Shown here: positions 29,304 through 38,521 of the stretch, piece after piece | Position numbering within the stretch: the stretch's first letter is position 1 | How the letters are laid out: each line of letters begins with the position of its first letter | Origin: Marisediminitalea alba | GTDB lineage: Bacteria; Pseudomonadota; Gammaproteobacteria; Enterobacterales; Alteromonadaceae | Direction of reading: 5' to 3' | Assembly: GCF_002993365.1 (NCBI RefSeq) | Contig: NZ_PVNP01000046.1 | Span: forward strand, 1 to 58,068 | Length of the DNA stretch: 58,068 nt | Program-made: the position numbers and the translations under genes | The notes under the pieces: model-generated | Database searches by the model: none | The model's input: only the letters and a program-made list of their open reading frames with translations | Told to the model about the DNA's origin: nothing

Positions 29304-29516
29304 TTGTTCCAGCGGATGAAACTAAATAAACACCGATTTTTCTTTACGCTATTCCTTTTATTGCAGATTGCTTATGCAGTACGAAGCTATCCCTATAGTC
29401 AGGCAGAACTGGTCTGGCTCGGAGCAGGTGTGGTATTTGCGGTGCTTTACTATTGGTTTGGCGGCGTAAGGGCAAGCCGGCATTGCCGGGGCGGGAGCAA
29501 AAACGGCTGGCGCTAA
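29304..29516 (+). CDS. Small inner-membrane protein
   Basis: An unrecognised 70-residue protein. The start is set at TTG 29304 because a perfect AAGGAGG (29291-29297) lies six bases before it. The in-frame ATG at 29316 has no ribosome-binding site of its own. Two hydrophobic segments are visible, FFFTLFLLLQIAYAV (about 13-27) and LVWLGAGVVFAVLYYWFGG (about 37-55). A basic Cys/Gly tail, RHCRGGSKNGWR, follows. It stands alone between the tricorn-like gene and the ABC operon. Function is unknown. Confidence 0.6.
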   Translation: MFQRMKLNKHRFFFTLFLLLQIAYAVRSYPYSQAELVWLGAGVVFAVLYYWFGGVRASRHCRGGSKNGWR

Positions 29517-29530
29517 TCGACCACCAGCCG
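29499..29530 (-). terminator. Intrinsic terminator of the ABC transporter operon
   Basis: CGGCTGG (29504-29510) and CCAGCCG (29524-29530) form a 7-bp stem. On the minus strand it is followed by TTTTT (29499-29503), 26 bp after the ATPase gene's stop. Confidence 0.75.
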
Positions 29531-29556
29531 GAATATTGAGCAGTCCGTATTATCCC

Positions 29557-31176
29557 TTATGCCCGGGACTGGCGTGAGTCCAGCCAGGTAGGATCCAGCG
29601 TTGGCACACTGTTTAGCAGCAACTCGGTATAAGGTTCATAAGGCCCGCTGGCAAACTGTTTACCCGAGGTGTACTGCACGGTTTTGCCTTTGTAGAGCAC
29701 CATGATCTCGTCGCACAGACTTTTTACCGTAGAAATGTCGTGGCTGATAAACACAATGGCAATATTGAGTTTCGCCTGCAACTCGCCCAGTAACTCAAGA
29801 ATGGCCGCAGCCACCACAGTGTCGAGTGCCGAGGTGACCTCATCACATAAAATAACGCTTGGCTCCGCCGCTAACGCCCGGGCCAGATTTATGCGCTGTT
29901 TTTGCCCGCCCGACAGTGCACCGCATTTACGGTCGGCCAGATCAGTGGGCAATTTAACCAGCTCCAGCAGCTCTGCTACGCGCTGCTTGCGCGCAGCACC
30001 TTTAAGGCCATGGAAAAAGGTCAGCGGTCGACCCAGAATATCACCCACTTTATGAGCAGGGTTGAGCGCCGTATCCGCATTCTGAAATACCATCTGAATT
30101 TGCTGGCACTCGGCCTTACTGCGGTCCACTATGGCTGGCGTTAACTCTTTGTTGTTGAGTAACATCGACCCGTTAGCCGCCGGTAGCAGGCCGGCTATCA
30201 CCCGGGCAAAGGTCGACTTGCCTGAGCCTGACTCACCAATAATACCTACTGTTTGCCCGCGCCGGACGCGCATGGAAATATCTGACAGTATCGGGATCTC
30301 AGGTTTGCCATCCCTGCTAATTTTACCGTAGCCGGCATCGATATTAGCGATATCAATCACCACCTCTCCCGGCTCATTATCCTTATAACTATCACTGTCC
30401 TGCACCGCGCTGAGCAATTGCCGGGTATAGGCATGTTCGGCGTGGTTAAGAATAGTAGGGGTCGGGTTATTTTCCATCATCCTGCCGTTTTGCAGCACCA
30501 GGATCTGATCGGCAATCTGGGCAACAACGGCCAAATCGTGAGATACATAAACCGCCGTAGTGTTGTACGCTTTCACTACGTCTTTAAATGCTTTTAGTAC
30601 GTCTACCTGAGTGGTGACATCGAGCGCGGTAGTGGGCTCATCAAAAATAATCAGTTCCGGCTCGCAAATCAGTGCCATGGCCGCCATTAATCGCTGTAGC
30701 TGGCCACCCGATACCTCATGAGGATAACGGCGGCCGATGGTCTGAGGCGACGGCAACGACAGTTGCTTAAATAGCTCAATGGCTTTGGACTCGGCCTGAC
30801 TGCGCGACATCACGCCATGCATCAGGGCACTTTCTATCACCTGCTCCATAATACGGCGGGACGGATTAAACGCCGCCGCGGCACTTTGCGCTACATAAGC
30901 GACTTTGCGTCCTCGCACACCAGCCAGCTGGGCTGCATTCATAGCGGCCATATTATCCTCGCCCACGTGCACTGCACCGCCACTGATACGACATCCCGGA
31001 CGGGCATAACCGAGCAGCGAGAGCGCTATGGTGGTTTTGCCGGAGCCGGACTCGCCGATGAGTGCAAGCACCTCACCACGCTCAAGGGAGAAACTGACAT
31101 CGTGGACAATGGTTCTTTCCTGGCCTTGCGGCCCCGCTTCTACGCGTAACTTCTCGACACTCACATGTGCAGTCAT
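29557..31176 (-). CDS. Peptide/opine-type ABC transporter, dual ATPase
   Basis: A 539-residue fusion of two ABC ATPase domains, equivalent to DppD plus DppF (as in YejF or GsiA). The start at 31176 follows GAGGTAAG, one base after the permease stop. Domain one has Walker A GESGSGKTT at 41-49, signature VSGGQLQRLMAA and Walker B LIIFDEPTTA. Domain two has Walker A GESGSGKST, signature LSGGQKQRINLARAL and Walker B ILCDEVTSALD. It powers the two permeases encoded directly upstream in the operon. The C-terminal oligopeptide extension is short. A terminator follows. Confidence 0.93.
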   Translation of the reverse strand: MTAHVSVEKLRVEAGPQGQERTIVHDVSFSLERGEVLALIGESGSGKTTIALSLLGYARPGCRISGGAVHVGEDNMAAMNAAQLAGVRGRKVAYVAQSAAAAFNPSRRIMEQVIESALMHGVMSRSQAESKAIELFKQLSLPSPQTIGRRYPHEVSGGQLQRLMAAMALICEPELIIFDEPTTALDVTTQVDVLKAFKDVVKAYNTTAVYVSHDLAVVAQIADQILVLQNGRMMENNPTPTILNHAEHAYTRQLLSAVQDSDSYKDNEPGEVVIDIANIDAGYGKISRDGKPEIPILSDISMRVRRGQTVGIIGESGSGKSTFARVIAGLLPAANGSMLLNNKELTPAIVDRSKAECQQIQMVFQNADTALNPAHKVGDILGRPLTFFHGLKGAARKQRVAELLELVKLPTDLADRKCGALSGGQKQRINLARALAAEPSVILCDEVTSALDTVVAAAILELLGELQAKLNIAIVFISHDISTVKSLCDEIMVLYKGKTVQYTSGKQFASGPYEPYTELLLNSVPTLDPTWLDSRQSRA

Positions 31177-31177
31177 A

Positions 31178-32002
31178 TTACTTACCTCGGGCTGCATAAG
31201 TTGCGCCGCCGCGCAGACTGTCAATTAACAGGTTTACCGCAATGGTAATGGTCGCGATGGCAATGGCCGGAATAATAACCGCTGGTGCGCCTTCAGCCAG
31301 GCCGGAAATGTTCTCGCGAACCAGCGAGCCAAGGTCCGCCTCCGGAGGCTGAACGCCAAGTCCTAAAAAGCTCAGGCTACTTAGCAGCAACACAACAAAC
31401 ACGAACCGCAAGCCAAAATCGGCCAGCATGGGATGCAGAATATTAGGCAGAATTTCCTTTACTGCCAGATACAAGCGGCTTTCTCCACGGGTTCTTGCCA
31501 CCGTAACAAAATCCATGTTCGCCACGTTAACAGCCAGCGCCCTGGCAATCCGAAACGATCCCGGCATATAACTGATAGCGGTAATGGTTAGCAATAATGG
31601 CACCGATGAGCCGAATGCAGCGATCATTACCAGCGAGAAAATTTTGCTGGGAATAGAAATCAGTGCATCCATAAAACGGGAAATCACTTCATCTGTACGA
31701 GGGCCACTAACGGCGGAAAACAGCGCTATTAAGGTACCGGTTGAACAGGCTAATGCCGCCGCCAGTAACGGAATAAAAATGGTAAAGCGGGTGCCATCGA
31801 GAATACGACTAAATACATCGCGGCCAATGTAATCGGTGCCTAGTACATAATCGCCGCCGATGGGCTCAAACACATCATAAGCCACGATTTCGCTGGCAGA
31901 ATGAGGCGCCAGCCACGGGCCAAAAATAGCAACAAATACCCAAAAGGCCACTAACAGCGCACCCAGCTTGCCGGATAAAGGCATTGATTTAAATACATTC
32001 AT
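31178..32002 (-). CDS. ABC transporter permease (DppC-like)
   Basis: A 274-residue inner-membrane permease. The start at 32002 (MNVFKSMPL) follows GGAGG and lies four bases after the preceding permease's stop. The N-terminal TM is near residues 15-35, followed by the DppC-type segment VLGTDYIGRDVFSRIL (about 60-75). The BPD_transp_1 core contains the EAA-like loop, VARTRGESRLYLAVKEILPN, at about 160-180. The sequence ends in a short hydrophilic tail. It pairs with the DppB-like protein to form the channel for a peptide or related amine-containing solute. Confidence 0.93.
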   Translation of the reverse strand: MNVFKSMPLSGKLGALLVAFWVFVAIFGPWLAPHSASEIVAYDVFEPIGGDYVLGTDYIGRDVFSRILDGTRFTIFIPLLAAALACSTGTLIALFSAVSGPRTDEVISRFMDALISIPSKIFSLVMIAAFGSSVPLLLTITAISYMPGSFRIARALAVNVANMDFVTVARTRGESRLYLAVKEILPNILHPMLADFGLRFVFVVLLLSSLSFLGLGVQPPEADLGSLVRENISGLAEGAPAVIIPAIAIATITIAVNLLIDSLRGGATYAARGK

Positions 32003-32006
32003 TGGC

Positions 32007-32963
32007 CTAGCCTCCGGTTCGCAGTTTAGGGTTAGCCACAATGGCCGAGATATCAGCGATGAGCACCAGAATTAAATAGCCGGTACAAAACAGCATGGCA
32101 CAAGCTTGCAGGAGCGGCATATCACGGTTGGTTACGGCATCCACCATTAAGCTGGCTACGCCGGGATAGTTGAAAATAACCTCAACAATGACCACCCCAC
32201 CGAGTAAATAAGAAAGGCTTAATGCCACGGCGTTAACGATTGGCCCGACCGCGTTGGGTAACGCATGTCGCAGTACCGCTCGTGACAGAGGCGAGCCTTT
32301 AAGTAGCGCCATTTCCACATAGGGTTGGGAAAGCTGTTCCAGCACGGCCGCGCGGGTCATTCTTGCCATCTGCGCACTGAGCACAATACACAGGGTAGCA
32401 ACCGGCATGGCAAATGCGCGGAAATAATCATACACCCCGGCATCGGCAGGAATATACGATAACGACGGCAGCCAGTTTAGTTCCACCGCAAAAATCAGCA
32501 CAAAAATGGTGGCCAGCAGAAACTCAGGCACCGCCACCATCGATAACGTAAAGATGTTCATGGCTTTATCGATGCGACTACCGCTGTACATGGCGGCAAC
32601 AATCCCCAGCACCATGGCAAAGGGCACCGCTAACAGCGCGGTAAACCCTGCCAGCATCAGCGATTGTGACAGCCGTGAGCTAATCAGTTCGCTTACCGGG
32701 CGTGCATTGGCCAGCGATGTACCAGCATCACCACTGAGCAGTCCACCCAACCATTTTGCGTAACGCAGCATGGGCGGATCGTTTAAACCATAAGCTTCCC
32801 GCAGCTCTGCCACCGCTTCGGGGGTAGCGCTTTGGCCTAGCATTTCCTGCGCGGCATCACCGGGCAGCAAGTTTGCAATAAAAAATACCACCGCGGAAAC
32901 AATTAACAGCGTGATAATCGATAAGCCAATCCGTTTAATAATCAGCTGGAAAATGACCTTCAT
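32007..32963 (-). CDS. ABC transporter permease (DppB-like)
   Basis: A 318-residue inner-membrane permease. The start at 32963 (MKVIFQLIIKRIG) lies six bases after TTAAGGAG and gives the usual DppB N-terminus. ANLLPGDAAQEMLGQ near residues 31-45 is the typical extracytoplasmic segment. The EAA-like loop EMALLKGSPLSRAVLRHALPN is at about 220-240. It is cotranscribed with the binding protein gene upstream (20 bp gap) and the DppC-like gene downstream. Confidence 0.93.
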   Translation of the reverse strand: MKVIFQLIIKRIGLSIITLLIVSAVVFFIANLLPGDAAQEMLGQSATPEAVAELREAYGLNDPPMLRYAKWLGGLLSGDAGTSLANARPVSELISSRLSQSLMLAGFTALLAVPFAMVLGIVAAMYSGSRIDKAMNIFTLSMVAVPEFLLATIFVLIFAVELNWLPSLSYIPADAGVYDYFRAFAMPVATLCIVLSAQMARMTRAAVLEQLSQPYVEMALLKGSPLSRAVLRHALPNAVGPIVNAVALSLSYLLGGVVIVEVIFNYPGVASLMVDAVTNRDMPLLQACAMLFCTGYLILVLIADISAIVANPKLRTGG

Positions 32964-32982
32964 TGATAACTCCTTAAGAAAA

Positions 32983-34602
32983 TCAGGCGTCCAGCCAGAC
33001 ATATTCGGCAAAGCTATAGCCCATCAACCCGCCAGTGGGGATGGGAAAGTTGCCTTTGATACGTTTATCGTAACCGTCGATAAGGTTCATAAACACCGGA
33101 ATGCTAACTCCGCAATGCTCACTAATGAGTTCCTGCATATCCCAATACATTTGTTTACGTTTTGCCTCATCACCTTCGCCCCGAGCCGCGGCCAGTAGCT
33201 GATCAAACTGCGGGTTATTCCAGCCCGATTCGTTCCACGGTGCGTCTGATTTATAGAACAGACTGAACAGCTCATCCAGACTGACTCTGGGATTAATGTT
33301 GCCAAAGCCCAGCGGATGCTTCATCCAGTGATTTGACCAATAGCCATCGGCCGGTACCCGGTTAATGCCGAAATGCATTCCGGTTTCGATACCTGACAAT
33401 TGCAGCAGCGCGGCCATGTCGACCGACCCTTCCGCCGCGGGTGATGTAAACACCGGCACTCTGGCACCGGTTAACCCGGCCTTTTTCAGGTGGTATTTAG
33501 CCCGGTCGATATCGTAGGGCCGTTGCGGTAATTCATGGTTGTAGTATTTATGACTTGGCGCCACCGGATGATCGTTTGCAATGGTGGCATACCCGCGGAA
33601 CAACGCGCGCTGGATAAGCTCGCGATTCATCATGTATTTCACCGCCAGCACAAAATCCGGATTATTGGTGGGGTACGCATCCTGACGCATGATCAGGTTA
33701 GTGTATAAACTGGACTCGGTTTGCATGATATCGGCCGTGCCTGAGCGTCGTACCCGTTTGGTCGAGCGGGGATTCAGCGCCAGCGCCATTTGGATATCAC
33801 CTGACAATAGCGCATTGACCCGGGAAGACTCATCGGCAATCCCCACCAGCTCAATTTCATCCAGGTAAGGTTTACCCGGCTTCCAGAAGTTCGGGTTTTT
33901 CTCCCCAACAGTGCGCACGCCCGGCGAAAACTCTTTTAACCGATAAGGCCCGGTGCCATTGGCGGTTTGCGAAAAATCAGTGGTACCGTCGGCGACAATA
34001 CAAAAGCTCGATGAGGCGAGCATCACGGGCAAATCCGCATTGGGCGCGTGCAAACTAATTCGCAAACTCATTGGCCCGGTAACTACCACCTTTTCAAACT
34101 GCGCAGCAATGGGCGCAGCCCGGGATGTTACGGCCGGGTCTTTATGCCTTAGCAGAGAATACACCACATCCTGTGGGGTCAGATCTTTACCGTCATGAAA
34201 AGTCACACCACCACGCAGCTTAATATGCCAGTCCTGCTGGTTTTCTGACTCGAACGTTTCTGCCAACGCCGGATCGGCACCGAGTTCACGGTTGAACTGA
34301 GTCAGACCGCTATAAACCATGTAAATACGAACGTAATCTGTACTCAACGAGGCTTTGGCAGGATCCAGAGTATCTTTGGTGGACATCGAGTTGGTTGCCA
34401 CCCGGATCCGACCGCCATACCGGGGTTTAGCCGGCGGCTGTTCGTTACTAATCTGAGCCAGTACATGGGCGGGTAATGCAAGGCCGCTGGCCGCGGTTAC
34501 TAACCCGGCAGCGCCGAGTGATTTAAGTAACGCTCTGCGGCTACCTGAGTGTTGCTCCGCAACCTTGTGCATGGCGGCAGCTTGTAGACGCTTATTGGTC
34601 AT
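32983..34602 (-). CDS. ABC transporter substrate-binding protein, Tat-exported
   Basis: A 539-residue family-5 solute-binding protein (peptide/nickel/opine class). SRRALLKSLG at 21-30 followed by a hydrophobic stretch and AHVLA is a twin-arginine signal, so the protein may be exported folded. The mature part has the SBP_bac_5 hallmarks: LDPAKASLSTDYVR, WHIKLRGGVTFHDGKDLTPQDVVYS split over strands, and the late YAEYVWLDA-like end. No Cys lipobox is seen. The bound ligand is unknown; the neighbouring oxidase, transaminase and dehydrogenase genes suggest an amine, amino-acid derivative or small peptide. Confidence 0.92.
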   Translation of the reverse strand: MTNKRLQAAAMHKVAEQHSGSRRALLKSLGAAGLVTAASGLALPAHVLAQISNEQPPAKPRYGGRIRVATNSMSTKDTLDPAKASLSTDYVRIYMVYSGLTQFNRELGADPALAETFESENQQDWHIKLRGGVTFHDGKDLTPQDVVYSLLRHKDPAVTSRAAPIAAQFEKVVVTGPMSLRISLHAPNADLPVMLASSSFCIVADGTTDFSQTANGTGPYRLKEFSPGVRTVGEKNPNFWKPGKPYLDEIELVGIADESSRVNALLSGDIQMALALNPRSTKRVRRSGTADIMQTESSLYTNLIMRQDAYPTNNPDFVLAVKYMMNRELIQRALFRGYATIANDHPVAPSHKYYNHELPQRPYDIDRAKYHLKKAGLTGARVPVFTSPAAEGSVDMAALLQLSGIETGMHFGINRVPADGYWSNHWMKHPLGFGNINPRVSLDELFSLFYKSDAPWNESGWNNPQFDQLLAAARGEGDEAKRKQMYWDMQELISEHCGVSIPVFMNLIDGYDKRIKGNFPIPTGGLMGYSFAEYVWLDA

Positions 34603-34643
34603 GGTCTTCCCCTATAAATTACGGTTCAGGCGATTACGAAACA

Positions 34644-35921
34644 CTAGTGCAGCATATCCTGCACTTTGTAATACAAGCCGACGAAAGGTAAAAACCAGGG
34701 TTTACCAAAATGAAATGGCACGGCTGGCCATTGAGTGGTGAGCCACGGACAGTCGACCGACTTACCGTCGATGATATCGGCCATCACCTCGCCCATATGA
34801 ATCGCCATTTGCACGCCGTGACCGCTGTAGCCCATGGCATAAAACATGCCCTGGTGCTCGCCAACTTTCGGCAAGCGATCAGCGCTCATATCCACCGTGC
34901 CGCCCCAGCAATAATCAATTTTACTGCTGGCCAGTTGTGGAAACATGTCATCCAGCGACTGGCGCAGGATCTCACCACTTTTTAGATCAGAGCGCGGATT
35001 CGATACTGCAAATCGCGCCCGGCCACCGAACAGTAAACGCCGGTCAGCGGTTAAGCGGAAGTAATTGCCGATATTTTTACTGGTCACGTAAGAGCGATTG
35101 CCCGGAAACAGCGAGGCACACAGTTCTTCGCTTAATGGTTCCGTGGTCACGGCAAAACTGCCCACCGGCACTATTCGGCGCCTGAACCAGTTGAATGGGC
35201 CAGGTCCGCTGCCGCCAGTGGCAATTAGAATTGCTTTGGCTTTAATGGTTTGCTGTGGGGTAGTGACTACCCAGCTTTGCTCACCGGTTTTATCAATGTT
35301 GATAACCGGTTGATGCTGAAAAATGGCGACGCCTTTTTCCAGACAGCGAGTGGCCAACCCGTATACCATTTTACCTACATGCAGTTGCGCGCCCTTGGGC
35401 GTTAGTAACCCGCCATAAAACTGATCAGAGCCGATTTCCTGTTGTAAAGCCGTAGCATCGAGCAAGCTGGCCTAAGGGTCCACGGCTTTGGTCAGCGCTT
35501 CATGGGTGCGAACCAGTTTGTCGAAATGCTCAGGCTTGGCGGCGAGCTTGATTTTACCCGCCCGGCGAAAATCACAGTCAATATTTTCGCTACTGACAAT
35601 ACGTTCTACCGAGTCTACCGCCTGATTGTAAAACTGATAAAAAGACTGCGCCTTTTGTTCGCCATAAGCCGCAACCAAACCGGAATAATCCTGAGCGGTG
35701 CCATTATTGCACTGCCCGCCGTTGCGACCTGACGCTTCACCGCCTACCACACCCGCTTCACAAAGCGCCACAGAAGCGCCTCGCTTGGCTAACGCCAGCG
35801 CCGAGGATAATCCGGTAAAGCCACCACCAACCACCAGTACATCGACGGGCTGTTCAGGTAATGCCGATTCAGTTGTGCTTACAGTCGGGGCTGTATCCAG
35901 CCAGAAAGACGCGCTTTTCAT
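34644..35921 (-). pseudogene. FAD-dependent oxidoreductase interrupted by an in-frame amber codon
   Basis: A gene of 425 codons for a DAO-type flavoenzyme similar to gamma-glutamylputrescine oxidase (PuuB/OrdL). The FAD motif VGGGFTGLSSALAL is at 31-44, followed by GGEASGRNGGQCNNG. A TAG at 35472-35474 falls at codon 150, after EALTKAVDP. The same frame then continues with ASLLDATALQQEIGSDQFYGG to a normal C-terminal half ending at 34644. No frameshift is present: one base change (GAG, CAG or AAG to TAG) explains the break. A TTG at 35465 could in theory restart the second half, but it would lack the FAD site. It lies eight bases after the HAD gene and before the ABC genes. Confidence 0.85.
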
Positions 35922-35929
35922 CGAATGCT

Positions 35930-36601
35930 TTACTCCAGGCCAACTACGCCGGGCAGTCCGCTGATATCCTGAATTTCAGTGTAGCCATAGAATGGGTTGG
36001 CCGGTTCATGACCACGGTTGACCCAAACCTTGTTCTTAATACCAATGTCATGTGCTGACATCAGATCGTAGCGGAAGCTTGAAGACACATGCAGAATGTC
36101 CTCCGGGTTACAACCCAGGTTATCCAGCATGTACTCAAAGGCTTGCAGACGCGGCTTGTAAGCCTGGGCTTGCTCAGCGGTATAAACATGGGCAAAAGGC
36201 GCTTCAAGATTGGCCACGTTTGAATGAATTTGTTCGTTCATAGCGTTAGACAGAATGACTAACGGAATTTCCGCTGCCACTTTTTTCAGTGGTTCTACAA
36301 CGTCCGGATGCGGGCCCCAGGTAGGTACTGCGTTATAGATGGCTACGCTGTCTTCGTCACGGTATTCAATGCCCCATTTTATACATAAACGGGTAACCGC
36401 ATTGCGGATAACTTCCTGATAAGGCTTCCACGCGCCCAGCACTTCATCGAGCCGATAGGCCGAGAAGTCTTTCACAAATTGTGGCATTTGCGCCTCAGTA
36501 ATGCGGTCGGCAAACAGTTTCTGCGCCATAGGCGCCATCTCAAAATAAATCAGGGTGCCGTAGCAGTCGAAGCTAATATACTTGGGCTTAAATACACTCA
36601 T
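35930..36601 (-). CDS. HAD superfamily hydrolase, haloacid dehalogenase type II-like
   Basis: A 223-residue HAD enzyme. The nucleophile is Asp12 in FDCYGTL, followed by the helical cap. Motif II is ILSNAMNEQ, the motif III lysine lies in AYKPRLQAF and the motif IV region is HVSSSFRYDLMSAHDIG. The pattern is that of L-2-haloacid dehalogenase type II. In catabolic operons such proteins may act on other small acids or phosphates. It is the first gene of the minus-strand operon that continues into the broken FAD oxidase and the ABC transporter. The gene start faces a 543-bp regulatory region shared with the aminotransferase operon. Confidence 0.85.
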   Translation of the reverse strand: MSVFKPKYISFDCYGTLIYFEMAPMAQKLFADRITEAQMPQFVKDFSAYRLDEVLGAWKPYQEVIRNAVTRLCIKWGIEYRDEDSVAIYNAVPTWGPHPDVVEPLKKVAAEIPLVILSNAMNEQIHSNVANLEAPFAHVYTAEQAQAYKPRLQAFEYMLDNLGCNPEDILHVSSSFRYDLMSAHDIGIKNKVWVNRGHEPANPFYGYTEIQDISGLPGVVGLE

Positions 36602-37144
36602 TGTTCTTTCCAGCAGTTGTTGTTCGTTTCAGTACTTGTTTTTGCTTTACAGCGACGTACTTGTTTCAAATCTATTACACCATGCGCCGGCACTCATTAA
36701 ATGCCAAATTAAATCCGCAGTTTGCAATGTGAATCCTGTTTTAAGGTGTCAATCAGCAGACTATGCTGCATCCTGAACTACAACGATAATGATTACAAAG
36801 CTGACCATTTCAGTCTGCTTAATAGCCTTTCCCGCCCGATTCACGCTGCAATGCGCGCCAGCAGGGGAAAGCCAATATAATCAAACTTTAAAAGCTTATC
36901 GCTGCAATTTATCTTCGCCCAAACCGCACAGCAGATTTTGCTGAGAACAGCAGAAAAACAATATTTCACCGCTTTTCTTTACCGGCTATCGACAATTTTT
37001 AATCAGTAATGCCCGTTACCATTACTGATATAACCAATACATCTGTTTTGTCTCAGGTGTGTTCCTTGTTATCAAGTATAAAAGAGTGTTCGACGTTGCC
37101 TTGCAGCCCTCTACTCTGCAATACAATAAAAATGGAAATTAATC
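36602..37144. other. Divergent control region without genes
   Basis: No protein or RNA gene was seen in these 543 bp between the HAD gene (minus) and the aminotransferase gene (plus). The region is AT-rich. Its main structure is the 28-bp dyad at 37002-37029. A TATAAA hexamer lies at 37077-37082, 62 bp before the aminotransferase ATG, and a GATAATGATTAC stretch at 36785-36796 weakly resembles half a Fur box. The ribosome-binding site of the aminotransferase is a modest GGAA. Confidence 0.6.
37002..37029. promoter_or_regulatory. Strong dyad upstream of the aminotransferase operon
   Basis: ATCAGTAATG (37002-37011) and CATTACTGAT (37020-37029) are perfect 10-bp arms around an 8-base centre. No T-tract follows on either strand, so an operator is more likely than a terminator. 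It lies 115 bp before the aminotransferase ATG. The regulator is unknown; the Lrp-type protein of 9421 is one candidate. Confidence 0.6.
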
Positions 37145-38521
37145 ATGCAAACGCCTGCTTTGACAGATCTGGACAGTAAATACCTCGTCCATCCCGTATC
37201 CAATTTTCGCGATCATCAGGAAAAAGGCGTGAAGATACTGACATCCGGTAATGGGGCCTGGCTTACGGCCGCCGATGGCAATACTTATCTGGATGCCTTT
37301 GCCGGACTGTGGTGTGTAAATATCGGCTATGGCCAGCAACGGGTAGTTGATGCGGCTATCACGCAGATGACTACTCTGCCCTATGCTACCGGCTACTTCG
37401 GTTTTGGCAGTGAGCCCGCCATTGTATTGGCAGAAAAGCTGGTATCGATGACACCGTCATCATTGCAGCACGTCTACTTCTCGCTGGGCGGTTCTGATGC
37501 GGTGGATGCGGCCATTCGCTACATCACCCATTATTTTAATGCCATTGGTAAACCCACTAAGAAACATATCATATCACTGCAGCGCGGCTACCACGGCTCA
37601 TCGTCTACCGGCGCCGGGATAACCGGATTGCCAGCGTTTCACGCAAACTTTGACGTCCCTACGCCGCAGCAACATAAAATCAGTTGCCCTTATTTATACC
37701 GCAGCGAATTCGCTACCGGCGAAGAGCTTATTGCCGCATCGGTTAAAGAACTGGAAGACAAGGTTGCTGAGATTGGCGCCGATAATGTGGCGGCATTCTT
37801 CTGCGAACCGGTTGTTGGTTCCGGTGGCGTTATCGTGCCTCCGAAGGGCTGGTTGAAAGCCATCGCCGATACCTGTAAACGGTTAGGTATTCTGTTTCTG
37901 GTGGATGAGGTAATTACCGGCTTTGGCCGTACCGGCAAAATGTTCGCCTGCGAACATGAAGGTGTTGAGCCTGATTTAATGACCATTGCCAAAGGCCTGA
38001 CTTCCGGCTATGCCCCTATGGGTGCCGTGCTGATGTCAGACGAAATATTTAACGGCATTGCAGATGGCCCTAACAAAGCGGCTGTGGTGGGTCATGGACA
38101 AACCTATTCGGCCCACCCGGTGAGTGCCGCCGTAGCTCTCGAAGTGATTAAAATTTACGAAGAAAGCATGCTGGCTCATGCACAGACAGTAGCGCCTTAC
38201 TTTGAAGCCAGGTTGCAGGCCTGCTTGGCTCACCCGTTGGTTGGCGACGCGCGCAGCATTGGCTTGTTAGGCGCCATTGAGCTGGTTGCCGATAAGGCCA
38301 CTAAACGCCAGTTTGACCCGGCACTGAAACTGAATGAAACCATTGCGGATATCGCCTGGAAACACAAACTTATTTTCCGTGCGTTTGGCGACAATATCCT
38401 CGGCTTTGCGCCGGCACTGTGCTTCACCGAATCAGACTTCGACGCGTTGTTTGAACGCTTACAACTCACCCTTGATGAAGTACTGGAACTCGACATTGTA
38501 AAACAGGAGATGAAAGGCTAA
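37145..38521 (+). CDS. Class III aminotransferase (omega-amino acid/amine type)
   Basis: A 458-residue PLP-dependent transaminase. Characteristic segments are DAFAGLWCVNIGYG near residue 50, the phosphate-binding region FSLGGSDAVDAAIR, FCEPVVGSGGVIVPP, LFLVDEVITGFGRTG and the PLP lysine, Lys283, in TIAKGLTSGYAP. The type transfers amino groups from omega-amino acids, diamines or taurine-like compounds to pyruvate or 2-oxoglutarate, releasing an aldehyde. Its stop overlaps the next gene's start (TAATG). The succinate-semialdehyde dehydrogenase two genes downstream could oxidise the product, as in GABA or polyamine degradation. Confidence 0.92.
   Translation: MQTPALTDLDSKYLVHPVSNFRDHQEKGVKILTSGNGAWLTAADGNTYLDAFAGLWCVNIGYGQQRVVDAAITQMTTLPYATGYFGFGSEPAIVLAEKLVSMTPSSLQHVYFSLGGSDAVDAAIRYITHYFNAIGKPTKKHIISLQRGYHGSSSTGAGITGLPAFHANFDVPTPQQHKISCPYLYRSEFATGEELIAASVKELEDKVAEIGADNVAAFFCEPVVGSGGVIVPPKGWLKAIADTCKRLGILFLVDEVITGFGRTGKMFACEHEGVEPDLMTIAKGLTSGYAPMGAVLMSDEIFNGIADGPNKAAVVGHGQTYSAHPVSAAVALEVIKIYEESMLAHAQTVAPYFEARLQACLAHPLVGDARSIGLLGAIELVADKATKRQFDPALKLNETIADIAWKHKLIFRAFGDNILGFAPALCFTESDFDALFERLQLTLDEVLELDIVKQEMKG

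Noticed and set aside
35466..35480. Programmed readthrough or selenocysteine/pyrrolysine-type recoding at the TAG
   Set aside because: No recoding element or pyrrolysine genes are seen, and the family has no special residue at this position. A point mutation or sequencing error is simpler.
36785..36796. Fur-box-like GATAATGATTAC
   Set aside because: Only one half resembles the 19-bp consensus, and the flanking operons are not iron genes.
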